Source: Pseudomonas agarici
GTDB taxonomy: Bacteria; Pseudomonadota; Gammaproteobacteria; Pseudomonadales; Pseudomonadaceae
Assembly: GCF_900109755.1 (NCBI RefSeq)
Contig: NZ_FOAR01000026.1
Span: 1-64,000 of the forward strand
Reading direction: 5' to 3'
Length of the DNA stretch: 64,000 nucleotides
The notes under the pieces: model-generated
Told to the model about the DNA's origin: nothing
The model's database searches: none
Seen by the model: only the letters and a program-made list of their open reading frames with translations
Made by a program: the position numbers and the translations under genes
In this document: piece after piece, positions 18,047 through 26,747 of the stretch
Numbering within the stretch: the first letter of the stretch is position 1
Layout: the number at the start of each line of letters is the position of its first letter

Positions 18047-18439
18047 ATGACCCCGATTCACCTGTTGCTTGTGTTAAGCCTGGGGCTGCTGGCCGCCTGC
18101 GCACAGCAGCCCCGCCAAAACGTAACGGTGGAAAACCAGCGTGAGTGCCCGATGCAACTCACGCCTGGGCAGAACATGATCCTCACCCTGCCGAGCAACC
18201 CCACCAGCGGTTATCGCTGGGCCATCCAGGACTCCGCCGGCGGCGTGCTGAAGAGCCTCGGACCGGAGGTCTACCGTAACCCGCAGAACAGTGATGTGAT
18301 CGGCGCCGCCGGCCAATCGAGCTGGCGCTTCCAGGCATTCGCCGCCGGCACCGGGCGCTTGCGCCTGACCTATCAACAACCCTGGGAACCGGAAGTTGCG
18401 CCCGTACAAAGCTTCGATTGCCCAATCGTGGTGAAGTAA
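18047..18439 (+). CDS. chagasin-type (I42) protease inhibitor lipoprotein
   Basis: The protein has 130 residues from ATG 18047, which has TTGGAGAT upstream. A lipoprotein signal ends in LLAAC, so the mature protein is lipid-anchored at Cys17. NPTSGYRW is the first inhibitory loop of the chagasin family (usually NPTTGYxW), and QPWE near the end corresponds to the RPW-type third loop. Members block papain-like cysteine proteases. In bacteria the target is generally unknown. It follows lon2 on the same strand, but it acts in the envelope while Lon is cytoplasmic, so a functional link is doubtful. Confidence 0.85.
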   Translation: MTPIHLLLVLSLGLLAACAQQPRQNVTVENQRECPMQLTPGQNMILTLPSNPTSGYRWAIQDSAGGVLKSLGPEVYRNPQNSDVIGAAGQSSWRFQAFAAGTGRLRLTYQQPWEPEVAPVQSFDCPIVVK

Positions 18440-18653
18440 CCTGCCCCGGTTGATTCTCGCCTCGAGGGATGCCGTTGCGCTCCTCGACGGGGTGAACATC
18501 GATTCGCGGCTGTTTGTCCAGAAGCCCCATGCTCCCGAGCCGGGGTGGGCCTGAGTTTCGCCGTGCCCGAACGCTTTATCCGACAAACCGCGCATCCCCG
18601 TGTCAACTTGGCTAAAATGCCGACCCTTTTTCTCGATCGTCGCCGGAACCGCC

Positions 18654-19397
18654 GTGAGCAAAGAACCCGACCGCCTTTTCGCCCAACCCCTGCCCCAGTT
18701 AACGGACTTCGCCTTCAATGAAGACGTGGTGCGGGTGTTCCCGGACATGATCAAGCGTTCGGTGCCCGGTTATCCGACCATTGTCGAAAACCTTGGCGTG
18801 CTCGCCGCGCAGTTCGCCCAGCCGGGCAGCGTGCTCTATGACCTGGGCAGTTCCCTCGGCGCGGTGACCCAGGCCCTGCGTCGGCATGTGCGCCTCGATG
18901 GCTGCCGGGTGATTGCCGTGGATAACTCCCGTGCCATGGTCGAACGCTGCCGTGAGTACCTCAACGGCCAGGACTCGATGTTCCAGGAGCTGTTGCCGGT
19001 CGAAGTAATCGAAGGCGATATCCTCGCCCTGGACTTCCAGCCCGCGTCGGTGGTGGCCCTGAATTTCACCCTGCAATTCATAGCCCCCGAGCAACGCCTT
19101 GCCCTGCTCGGACGCATCCGCCAGGCCGTGCTGCCCGGCGGCGCGCTGATCCTGTCGGAGAAACTGCGCTTCAATGATGTCGAGGAACATACGCTGCTCA
19201 CCGATCTGCATATCGCCTTCAAGCGCGCCAACGGCTACAGCGAACTGGAAATCGCCCAGAAACGCAGTGCCATCGAAAACGTCATGAAGCCCGACAGCCT
19301 CGAAGAACACCGAGAGCGTCTGCTGGCGGCGGGTTTCTCAAAAGTCGTGCCGTGGTTCCAGTGTCTTAACTTTGCCTCGTTGATTGCCCTGCCATGA
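18654..19397 (+). CDS. cmoA: carboxy-S-adenosyl-L-methionine synthase
   Basis: The protein has 247 residues from the GTG at 18654 (VSKEPDRLFAQPLPQL). An ATG at 18600 would add a non-homologous stretch. The SAM-binding motif is YDLGSSLGAVTQALRRH with an acidic second strand (VIAVDNSRAMVERC). The enzyme converts SAM and prephenate to carboxy-SAM, the donor for 5-oxyacetic acid formation on tRNA wobble uridine 34. It overlaps cmoB by four bases (ATGA), indicating translational coupling in the same pathway. Confidence 0.92.
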   Translation: MSKEPDRLFAQPLPQLTDFAFNEDVVRVFPDMIKRSVPGYPTIVENLGVLAAQFAQPGSVLYDLGSSLGAVTQALRRHVRLDGCRVIAVDNSRAMVERCREYLNGQDSMFQELLPVEVIEGDILALDFQPASVVALNFTLQFIAPEQRLALLGRIRQAVLPGGALILSEKLRFNDVEEHTLLTDLHIAFKRANGYSELEIAQKRSAIENVMKPDSLEEHRERLLAAGFSKVVPWFQCLNFASLIALP

Positions 19398-20350
19398 TCG
19401 ATCTGTCACCCCTCGCCCGCCGTCTGGCGGGCACCCCGCTGGCCGTTTGGGCCGACGGCCTGCAAGCCCGACTCGATAGCAGGATGGACAAAGGTCATGG
19501 CGACCTGCAACGCTGGCAGAGTGCACTCGACGCTCTGCCGAAGATCCAGCCGAGCGCGGTCGACCTGCTCAACGGGCTGATCCTCGACGGCGACTGTGAC
19601 GACGCCACTCGTGTGCAGATGCGCAGTGCCCTGATGGGCCTGAGCCCCTGGCGCAAAGGACCGTTCGACCTGTTCGGTGTGCATGTCGACACCGAATGGC
19701 GCTCGGACTGGAAATGGTCGCGGGTCGCTCCACACCTAGATCTCAAGGGCAAGCGCATTCTCGATGTCGGCTGCGGCAATGGTTACTACCTGTGGCGTAT
19801 GCTCGGTGCCGGTGCCGACACAGTGATCGGGGTCGATCCGAACTGGCTGTTCTTCTGCCAGTTCCAGGCGGTCCAACGCTACCTGTCGGAGCCTGCGGCG
19901 TGGCACCTGCCGTTTCCGTTCGAGGACTTGCCGGCCAATCTGGAAGGCTTCGACACGGTGTTTTCCATGGGCGTGTTCTACCATCGGCGCTCGCCCATCG
20001 AGCATTTGCTGGCGCTGAAGGACTGCCTGGTCAAAGGCGGTGAACTGGTGCTGGAAACCCTGGTGGTGGGAGGCGACGCGAACCAGGTGCTGGTGCCGGA
20101 GGATCGTTACGCGCAGATGCGCAACGTCTGGTTCCTGCCCTCTGTACCAGCGCTGGAGCGTTGGTTGCGGCGTGCCGGGTTCAGCGATGTGCGGTGCGTG
20201 GACGTGAGCGTGACCACCGTGCAGGAGCAACGTGGAACCGAATGGATGAAGTATCAATCACTGAGCGACTTTCTCGACCCCGAGGATCACAGCAAGACCA
20301 TCGAAGGACTGCCGGCGCCGATGCGAGCGGTGATCGTCGCCCGCAAATAA
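19394..20350 (+). CDS. cmoB: tRNA uridine 5-oxyacetic acid(34) carboxymethyltransferase
   Basis: The protein has 318 residues. The Rossmann SAM motif ILDVGCGNGYYLWRMLGAGA and the following VDPNWLFFCQFQAVQRY, VFSMGVFYHRRSP and ETLVVGGDANQVLVP blocks are distinctive for CmoB. It transfers the carboxymethyl group from the cmoA product to 5-hydroxyuridine 34 of several tRNAs, broadening wobble decoding. It starts within the cmoA stop codon. Length and motifs are normal for the family. Confidence 0.93.
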   Translation: MIDLSPLARRLAGTPLAVWADGLQARLDSRMDKGHGDLQRWQSALDALPKIQPSAVDLLNGLILDGDCDDATRVQMRSALMGLSPWRKGPFDLFGVHVDTEWRSDWKWSRVAPHLDLKGKRILDVGCGNGYYLWRMLGAGADTVIGVDPNWLFFCQFQAVQRYLSEPAAWHLPFPFEDLPANLEGFDTVFSMGVFYHRRSPIEHLLALKDCLVKGGELVLETLVVGGDANQVLVPEDRYAQMRNVWFLPSVPALERWLRRAGFSDVRCVDVSVTTVQEQRGTEWMKYQSLSDFLDPEDHSKTIEGLPAPMRAVIVARK

Positions 20351-20420
20351 ACCTCGCCCCTGAGAGAGTTGGACTCCCTGCGGCGAGCGGGTCCAGCTTC
20401 GCACCTCAGGCAGATGTGAA

Positions 20421-20915
20421 TCAGGACCTGGCCCGACGACGGGCCTTGAAGAACTCGCTGAGAATGCTTGCGCACTCCTCGACCAGCACGCCACCCTCGA
20501 ACAGCACACGATGATTGAGAAAGTCCTGGCTGAAGAACTGTCCCTGACTCTGCACGACCCCTGCCTTGGGCTCCAGCGCGCCGTACACCACTCGGGCAAT
20601 CCGCGCATGGACGATCAGCCCGGCGCACATGCTGCACGGTTCCAAGGTGACGTAGAGGGTACTGCCCGGCAGCCGGTAATTGCCCGCAGCCTGGGCCGCC
20701 GCACGAATGGCGACCATCTCGGCATGAGCGCTCGGATCGCTGGCGCTGATCGGGCAGTTGAAGCCGCGCCCGATAATCTCGCCGCCCTGGACCACCACCG
20801 CGCCTACCGGCACCTCACCCAGCGCCGCGCCCTGATTCGCCAACGACAAAGCCTCGCGCATGAAATCCTGGTCGCGGCTGCGATCGATGATCGCGGTGGG
20901 ACGAATCTGGCGCAT
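20421..20915 (-). CDS. tadA: tRNA-specific adenosine deaminase
   Basis: The protein has 164 residues from ATG 20915. The zinc and catalytic motifs are HAEM (proton-shuttle Glu) and PCSMCAG. It deaminates adenosine 34 of tRNA-Arg(ACG) to inosine and is normally essential. The start codon shares one base with the cumA stop (TGATG), so the two are translationally coupled. A longer in-frame start at 20984 would lie deep inside cumA and is not preferred. Confidence 0.92.
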   Translation of the reverse strand: MRQIRPTAIIDRSRDQDFMREALSLANQGAALGEVPVGAVVVQGGEIIGRGFNCPISASDPSAHAEMVAIRAAAQAAGNYRLPGSTLYVTLEPCSMCAGLIVHARIARVVYGALEPKAGVVQSQGQFFSQDFLNHRVLFEGGVLVEECASILSEFFKARRRARS

Positions 20916-22291
20916 CACGCCACCTCGATGGCGGCCATCAGGCCGGTTTCCATATGGTCGACCACATGGCAATGGAACATCCACACCCCTGGATTATCCG
21001 CCACCAGGGCCACCCGCGCGCGCTCGTTCTTACCCAGCAGATAGGTATCGGTGAAGTACGGAATGATCGTCTTGCGATTCGAGGCAATGACCTTGAAGCT
21101 CATGCCGTGCAGGTGGATCGGATGTTGGTACTGGGTCATGTTCTTCAATTCGAAAATATAGCTCTTGCCCTTCTCCAATTTGGCGATGAGCCGGTCGGCG
21201 CAGGTTTTGTCGGTGATGTCCCAAGCTCTACCGTTGATCTGCCAAAGGCTCGGCGGACGGCCAGTATCGAGGTTCACCGAGACCGAGCCCACCCATTCGA
21301 AATTGAAGTTGAGCTTCTCGGCATTCGCCAGGTCCGGCTCGGCAATCGGGTTGGCCGGCAAGGCGGGGGGCCACTCGGTCGGGGCGTCGGCGTTAGCGAC
21401 CGAACGGAAGGTGCCGAGCCGCACCGGGCCGTTGCGCAAGGACAACTCCTCACCCACCGCTGGGGCCTTGATCGCCAGGCAGATGCGCATGCCTGGCCCG
21501 AGCCAGTACTCCTTGCCCAGGGGCCGTGGCACCACGGGGTTACCATCCAGAGCATAGATCCGCGCTTCGGCGCCTGGGATATTGATGCGATAAGTCAACG
21601 TGTTATCAAGATTGAGCAGACGTACCCGGGTGATCTGTCCGGCCGGTAGCTCGACCACCGCTTGCGGCCTACCGTTGATGGTCGCCAGCCGTCCCGCCGT
21701 CCCGCCCCGCGCAGCCTCCCGGGGAATGCTGAAGGGCACGAATGCGCCCTCTTCATCGACATGCCAGCTTTTCAGGCTAAGGGTACGCTCATAGCGAAAA
21801 CCAGTGGGCTCGCGCTCTTCGATGATCAATGGACCGACCAGCCCGCGACCCAACTCTTCGCTGCTGTTGACGTGGGGATGGTACCAGTAGCTGCCCGCAT
21901 CCGGGACGCGGAACTTGTAGTCGAAATACTCGCCCGGCAAGACCGGCAGTTGTGAAACATAGGGAACCCCGTCCATTTCCAACGGCAAGCGGATGCCGTG
22001 CCAGTGGATGGTGGTGGCAACGGGTAGATGGTTGATGAAACGCACTCGCAACCACTCCCCCTGGCGGACCCGCAGCTCGGTGCCCGGCACCGAAGGACCG
22101 AAGGCCCAGGCCGGAGTCCGGTGCCCGGCCACCAGCTCGACATCCAGCGGTGCGGCGATCAGTTGGTAATCATGTCCGATTTCGGCGTCAGCCATCTTCC
22201 TCAGCCAGTACCGCGATGCACCGCCGACGCCCACACCGATCACTGCCACACCGACCAGGCCACCGAGTATTTGCCGACGGGAAAAAGACAT
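20915..22291 (-). CDS. cumA: multicopper oxidase CumA
   Basis: The protein has 458 residues from ATG 22291, which has GAGGTGG upstream. The twin-arginine signal SRRQILGGLVG sends the folded protein to the periplasm. All four copper-binding boxes are present: TTIHWHGIRLP, SYWYHPHVNSS, HPIHLHGMSFKV, and WMFHCHVVDHMETGLM, with the type 1 copper Cys in HCH. Sequence and order (cumA then tadA) match the Pseudomonas oxidase first tied to Mn(II) oxidation in P. putida. Whether it actually oxidises Mn is disputed for that gene, so metal or phenol oxidation in general is the safer statement. Confidence 0.9.
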   Translation of the reverse strand: MSFSRRQILGGLVGVAVIGVGVGGASRYWLRKMADAEIGHDYQLIAAPLDVELVAGHRTPAWAFGPSVPGTELRVRQGEWLRVRFINHLPVATTIHWHGIRLPLEMDGVPYVSQLPVLPGEYFDYKFRVPDAGSYWYHPHVNSSEELGRGLVGPLIIEEREPTGFRYERTLSLKSWHVDEEGAFVPFSIPREAARGGTAGRLATINGRPQAVVELPAGQITRVRLLNLDNTLTYRINIPGAEARIYALDGNPVVPRPLGKEYWLGPGMRICLAIKAPAVGEELSLRNGPVRLGTFRSVANADAPTEWPPALPANPIAEPDLANAEKLNFNFEWVGSVSVNLDTGRPPSLWQINGRAWDITDKTCADRLIAKLEKGKSYIFELKNMTQYQHPIHLHGMSFKVIASNRKTIIPYFTDTYLLGKNERARVALVADNPGVWMFHCHVVDHMETGLMAAIEVA

Positions 22292-22502
22292 GAACTCAAC
22301 CACCTCACCGAATCAACCGAGGGCCTAAGGCCCACAAAAGGCAAATACGATACACCCGCAGTTGAGAAACAGTAAGGCCAAGCTGGCGATAGGCCGCAGG
22401 CGCGTCCTGTCAGTCAGGCCCATTCGCGGCAATGCGGTGTCCCGACAAGCCTGGTCCCCCGGGTTTTCACTCGTAAACAAATGTCGAGTACAGCCCCAAC
22501 AT

Positions 22503-22534
22503 TGTGAGAGCAGGCTTGCCGGCGATGGCGTCAG
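22503..22534. repeat. REP-type palindromic element
   Basis: TGTGAGAGCAGGCTTGCCGG, followed by CGATGGCG, matches the extragenic palindromic elements scattered through fluorescent Pseudomonas genomes. It reaches the stop codon of the EIIB-like gene and lies between two same-strand genes, so it may mark a transcript end. The rest of the gap to cumA shows nothing else. Confidence 0.6.
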
Positions 22535-22821
22535 TCCAGCCCTACCAATAAATGAACCACGCCACCGGGCAATGCCATCACCCCCGGTACACCGGCTGCC
22601 CGCAACCCCGACGAATCGATTCTGCTCGCATCATGCAACTCGACCCGTAGCCGCGTCAGCGCCACACGCCGCCAGGACTTGAGATTGGCCTCCCCGCCCA
22701 GGGCCGTCAGGATCGGCGCGGCCAGTGCTGGCGCCGGGGCGGCGCTGGCGAGCGTCGATTGATCCGGCACCAAGTCCGGAGTCAGGGCCTTCCAGAACGC
22801 CCGCTTTAATGTATCGAACAT
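22531..22821 (-). CDS. EIIB-like PTS protein lacking the phosphorylation cysteine
   Basis: The protein has 96 residues. The C-terminal 65 residues fit the glucose-family EIIB fold: ILTALGGEANLKSW, VALTRLRVELHDASRID, AAGVPGVMALPGGVVHLLVG. In active EIIB proteins the strand before TRLRV carries the phosphorylated Cys (pattern AC-x-TRLRV). Here the aligned position reads Ala (VALTRLRV), so it cannot carry phosphate in the usual way. The gene starts two bases after the EIIA-HPr-EI fusion gene ends and is certainly co-transcribed. It could be a decoy, an allosteric partner or a remnant. The working EIIB of the pathway is the N-terminal domain of TreP. Confidence 0.75.
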   Translation of the reverse strand: MFDTLKRAFWKALTPDLVPDQSTLASAAPAPALAAPILTALGGEANLKSWRRVALTRLRVELHDASRIDSSGLRAAGVPGVMALPGGVVHLLVGLD

Positions 22822-22823
22822 GA

Positions 22824-25358
22824 TCAGTTCTCCAAGACCGGCGCGACCGCCGTTAATTGTTGATGCTGGCGCAGCAACTCACGGACCTGCTCCGCGCTTT
22901 CCTGGCCAAGAATCCGTTGCGCCAGCGTCCGACACTCCTCCAGGCTGACCTCGCGCACCGCCGCCTTGATCGATGGGATCAACGGTACGCCGACCGACAA
23001 CTCATCCACCCCCAGCCCCAGTAGGGCCGGCAGCGCCAGAACCTCGGAGGCCAGGGTGCCGCAGACCCCCACCCACTTGCCATGGGCATGGGCCGCCTGC
23101 ACCGTGGTGGCGATCAGGCGCAACACCGCCGGATGCAAACTATCGGCCTGACTCGCCAACTGCGGGTGATCACGGTCCATCGCCAGGGTGTACTGCGTCA
23201 GGTCGTTGGTCCCGATGGAGAAGAAATCCACTTGCGGCGCAAACAGATCGGCCATCAGGGCCGCCGAGGGCACCTCGACCATGATCCCCAGTTTCGGCAG
23301 TTCGCTCAGCCCCAGCGCTCGGGCTTCCTCGACCAGAAACAGTCGGGCCTGATGCAACTCGGCTAACTGAGTGATCATCGGTAGCATGATATGCAGCCGG
23401 GTCCGTCCGGCGCAGGCGAGGATTGCCCGCAATTGCTGGCGCAGCAGTTCGGGACGTTGCAGGCACAGGCGAATGCCGCGCATGCCGAGAAACGGGTTGG
23501 CCTCGCTGTCCATTGGCACATAAGCCAACGGCTTGTCACCACCGACATCGAGGGTACGCACCACCAGGGCGCGTTCCGGACCCAGGGCCTGGGCGATCGC
23601 AGAATAAGTGGTGCCCTGCTCTTCGATACTCGGGGCGCTGCTGCGATCAAGATAAAGAAACTCCGAGCGCAGCAAGCCGACGCCTTCGCCGCCCAGCGTC
23701 AGCGACTGCTTCACTTCCGCCAGCGAAGCTACGTTGGCCATGACCTTGACGTGATGCCCATCGCGGGTGCGCGCAGCCTGATGGGACTGTGCGGTTTCGC
23801 GCTGGCGACGCTGGCGCTGCTGCTGGCGCTTGACCAGCAACTGCTGGACGTCCGCCTCTTCGGGCTGTAGATGCAACTGCCCCAGATCGGCATCCAGCAG
23901 CACTTGGGTACCGCAGGCAATGTGTAAAGCCTGCGCCGGCAGTCCGCATAACGCCGGTAGGCCAAAGGCCCGGGCGAGGATCGCGACATGGCTGGTGGCA
24001 CCGCCGCCGACCGTGGCGAACCCCAGCACCTTGCGCGTATCCAGCCCGACGGTTTGCGACGGCGTCAGTTGCTCGGCGATCAGGATCGCATCGTCCGGCA
24101 ACTCCGTCGCCGGTTCCTGGACACCTTGGATCAAACGGAGTACGCGCTGGCCGACGTCCACCAGGTCCAGGGCGCGCTCGGCGAGCCGGTCGCCGCCGAG
24201 ACGCTTGAACAAGGCCGCGGTCTGCGCGGTGGCTGCACGCCAGGCAAAGGCCGCGCTCTTGCCTTGGGCCAGCAGCGACTGGGCCTGCTCCAGCAGACTC
24301 GGGTCTTCGAGAAGCTCCTGGTGGGCCCGGAAAATCTGCGCCTGGGTGCTGCCGAGCGCATTGTCCTGCAAGGCCTGCAGGGCCTGGGTCGCTTCCATCA
24401 AGGCACGTTCGAGGGCGGCACGTTCGTGATCTTCGCCAACACCCGACTCCTGGACACTCAGCACTTGCTCGCAGATCTGCACCACCTTGCCGAAGGCCGA
24501 GCCTGGCGAGGCGCAGACTCCGCGCAAGAGGGTCGCGGACGATGCCTGCGGGGCATCGAAGGTTGCCACGGTGCTCTCGCTCGTAATGGTTTCACCACAT
24601 CCCTGGGCAATCAGGGTCGTCAGCGTATCGAGGGCAGCCTGGGCATCCTCGCCCGCGGCACTGACCTGCAGGACATCGCCCGGACCGGTCTGCAACGCCA
24701 TGATCGCCACCAGCGACTTGGCGTTGGCGCTGTCCTGGTGCCTGTGCAGATGGATACTGGCGGCAAAATCTTTCGCCGCCCGGGCCAGCACCGCCGCCGG
24801 ACGGGCGTGCAGGCCATTGGCATTGGGCAGGCTAAGGGGGCGGGAGAATAACACTTCGCCCTCGCCCTTCACTGGCGCGATGCCGGGCGTCGCGGCCAGG
24901 CTCAGGCTTAGCAACGTCTGGCCGCTTTCGACCCGCCCGTCAGCAGGCACGTGCAGGGTAAGGGGCTCACCGCTGACCAGCACCACCAGGGTCAACAAAC
25001 TGCGGGCATGCAGGGCCAGATAGTCCGCATCGAACTCGATCAGCGCTTGCCCTGCCTGTACCTGTTCGCCTGCGCGGACCCGTGCGGTAAAGCCCTTGCC
25101 CGCCAGATTCACGGTGTCCAGGCCGATATGCAACAGAACCTGCACGCCATGTTCATCGGTAAGGCTGATGGCATGCCCGCTGTCCTGAACATTGCTAATC
25201 ACTCCGGCCAACGGTGCGCAGAGCACGCTGGACGTCGGATCGATACACAGGCCATCACCGATCAGGCGACTGGAGAACACCGAATCGGGGACCCGGTCCA
25301 ATGGCATCAGCACCCCTGATAACGGCGCGAGCAGTTCCAGGGAAGAGGTTGCGGTCAT
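22824..25358 (-). CDS. PTS multiphosphoryl fusion protein EIIA(Glc)-HPr-EI
   Basis: The protein has 844 residues and three PTS modules in order. EIIA of the glucose type spans about 1-155, with the active His in GVQVLLHIGLDTVNL. HPr spans about 170-255, with GLHARPAAVLARAAKDF carrying His15-equivalent. Enzyme I spans about 275-835, with the active His in GGGATSHVAILARAFGLP and the PEP-binding signature IGTNDLTQYTLAMDRDH. It passes phosphate from PEP through its own domains to the EIIBC permease. In this cluster it supplies the EIIA that TreP lacks, making the trehalose system self-contained. It is followed immediately by the Cys-less EIIB gene and preceded by the porin gene. Confidence 0.9.
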   Translation of the reverse strand: MTATSSLELLAPLSGVLMPLDRVPDSVFSSRLIGDGLCIDPTSSVLCAPLAGVISNVQDSGHAISLTDEHGVQVLLHIGLDTVNLAGKGFTARVRAGEQVQAGQALIEFDADYLALHARSLLTLVVLVSGEPLTLHVPADGRVESGQTLLSLSLAATPGIAPVKGEGEVLFSRPLSLPNANGLHARPAAVLARAAKDFAASIHLHRHQDSANAKSLVAIMALQTGPGDVLQVSAAGEDAQAALDTLTTLIAQGCGETITSESTVATFDAPQASSATLLRGVCASPGSAFGKVVQICEQVLSVQESGVGEDHERAALERALMEATQALQALQDNALGSTQAQIFRAHQELLEDPSLLEQAQSLLAQGKSAAFAWRAATAQTAALFKRLGGDRLAERALDLVDVGQRVLRLIQGVQEPATELPDDAILIAEQLTPSQTVGLDTRKVLGFATVGGGATSHVAILARAFGLPALCGLPAQALHIACGTQVLLDADLGQLHLQPEEADVQQLLVKRQQQRQRRQRETAQSHQAARTRDGHHVKVMANVASLAEVKQSLTLGGEGVGLLRSEFLYLDRSSAPSIEEQGTTYSAIAQALGPERALVVRTLDVGGDKPLAYVPMDSEANPFLGMRGIRLCLQRPELLRQQLRAILACAGRTRLHIMLPMITQLAELHQARLFLVEEARALGLSELPKLGIMVEVPSAALMADLFAPQVDFFSIGTNDLTQYTLAMDRDHPQLASQADSLHPAVLRLIATTVQAAHAHGKWVGVCGTLASEVLALPALLGLGVDELSVGVPLIPSIKAAVREVSLEECRTLAQRILGQESAEQVRELLRQHQQLTAVAPVLEN

Positions 25359-25421
25359 GACATCACCTTCTATCGTTATTCTTTGAAACGCCGGCAGGGC
25401 AAATGCCCCACCCGCATGAAC

Positions 25422-26648
25422 TTATTGCCACCAGTACTCAATCTGCACACCCACGTTGGCGCCATTTCGCGCCCTACCGAAAGCCCCGGTATCGGACAAC
25501 GCAGAGCCCGCCGCCCACTCGTTGGCCGCCCGCTGCGCTGCTTTGTTCCAACTAGCGTAGGTGTAGTAGAGACGGACTTCGGGACGCGCCCAAAAATCCG
25601 CGCCCTTGGGTGACCAGGTCGGGGCGAAGGTAAACTTGCTGAGCTTGCGGGTGCCGCCTGGCGCCTCGACCCGGTCATGGCCCAGCTCGGTAACCAGCTT
25701 GAATTGTTCGCTGATGGCGTAGGACGGGCGCACGCCAAGAGACATCCAGGTCTGGCCCTGGCCATCGGGACGAATGTCCTTCTGATAAACCGCCGCAACC
25801 TGCCCGCCAAAACGCCGGGTCACCTGCCAATCGAAGAACTCCACCGCGCGGTAGCTTTTGTTGCCGGTATCCAGATGCTTATCGCCGGTGTAGCCCAGGC
25901 CGGTGCCCGGCCCCTCGCCGTATTGCAGGGCAAACTTGTTCTTGCCACCCAGGAAGTCGTTGCGCACATGCTGCGCGGTGATCGCCCACCCTCGTTGGGT
26001 ATCGCCATGCCGAGGGGCATCGATGTAACTGAAACCGAACTCCAGCTCACCCTCGGCGTGGGTCTTGAATCCTGCCACGTTGAAATCATGGCGATTGATA
26101 GAATCCTTCTGGTACAGGTTGTCCTTGCGCGAAAACGCATAGCTGTACTTCAGGTCGCCGATCCGCACATCCTCGACACCAGCGCCGGTAGCGCTCTGGT
26201 TCCAGTAGTAGAAATCGGAGATATGGATATCGTTTCGCTTGTAGTAACGACGCCCCGTCCACAGGGAACCGCCATTGAGCGACGGCATGTTCGACCAATG
26301 CGCGTACATTTGCGGCATACGCGCTGAACCGTGGTCATTGCCCTGGAATCTCAGGTCACGATCGTACTTGTTATAGAGCGAGGCCATGGCATCGACACTG
26401 AACACCGAGCCATCGTCGAGCGTCAGCAGATCCTGGCGCAGTTCCAGCTCCCCATAGTGCTCGCACTCATTGCCGAGGCGGTACTTGGATTGTGCGCCCG
26501 GTAACTGGAAACAACTTTGCGAACTGCTGTTGAGTGAACTTCCCAACCCGCTACGCAGGTATCCGGAGAACTCCAGGGAGTAAGCAGAGAATGGCAGCCC
26601 CAGGGATACACAGCCCACCACAAGGCTTCTATTTATTATTGTTTTCAT
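25422..26648 (-). CDS. LamB/maltoporin-family outer membrane sugar porin
   Basis: The protein has 408 residues from ATG 26648, with a perfect-looking GAGGTGG before it. Signal peptide KTIINRSLVVGCVSLGLPFS ends at AYS. The mature start LEFSGYLRSGLGSSLN, the Cys-containing loop CFQLPGAQSKYRLGNECE, the GRRYYKRNDIHISDFYYWN segment, and the C-terminal VGVQIEYWW all follow maltoporin design. It should let trehalose or related oligosaccharides through the outer membrane. It lies between treC and the PTS fusion gene on the same strand. Specificity is inferred from the neighbours. Confidence 0.88.
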   Translation of the reverse strand: MKTIINRSLVVGCVSLGLPFSAYSLEFSGYLRSGLGSSLNSSSQSCFQLPGAQSKYRLGNECEHYGELELRQDLLTLDDGSVFSVDAMASLYNKYDRDLRFQGNDHGSARMPQMYAHWSNMPSLNGGSLWTGRRYYKRNDIHISDFYYWNQSATGAGVEDVRIGDLKYSYAFSRKDNLYQKDSINRHDFNVAGFKTHAEGELEFGFSYIDAPRHGDTQRGWAITAQHVRNDFLGGKNKFALQYGEGPGTGLGYTGDKHLDTGNKSYRAVEFFDWQVTRRFGGQVAAVYQKDIRPDGQGQTWMSLGVRPSYAISEQFKLVTELGHDRVEAPGGTRKLSKFTFAPTWSPKGADFWARPEVRLYYTYASWNKAAQRAANEWAAGSALSDTGAFGRARNGANVGVQIEYWWQ

Positions 26649-26747
26649 GAACCACCTCATTATTTTTATTGTGATCAATGCTCAATTGTCAGGCGCAACC
26701 TCCCAGCGCACGATGTGGTGCGAACCGTATTTGACGAAGGATTTTTC

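Noticed and set aside
17977..18439. Functional toxin/antitoxin-like link of Lon protease with the adjacent protease inhibitor
   Set aside because: The inhibitor carries a lipoprotein signal and targets cysteine proteases, while Lon is a cytoplasmic Ser-Lys protease.
18440..18653. Possible small gene or RNA between the chagasin-like gene and cmoA
   Set aside because: Only weak inverted repeats and shadow frames were seen; nothing recognisable.
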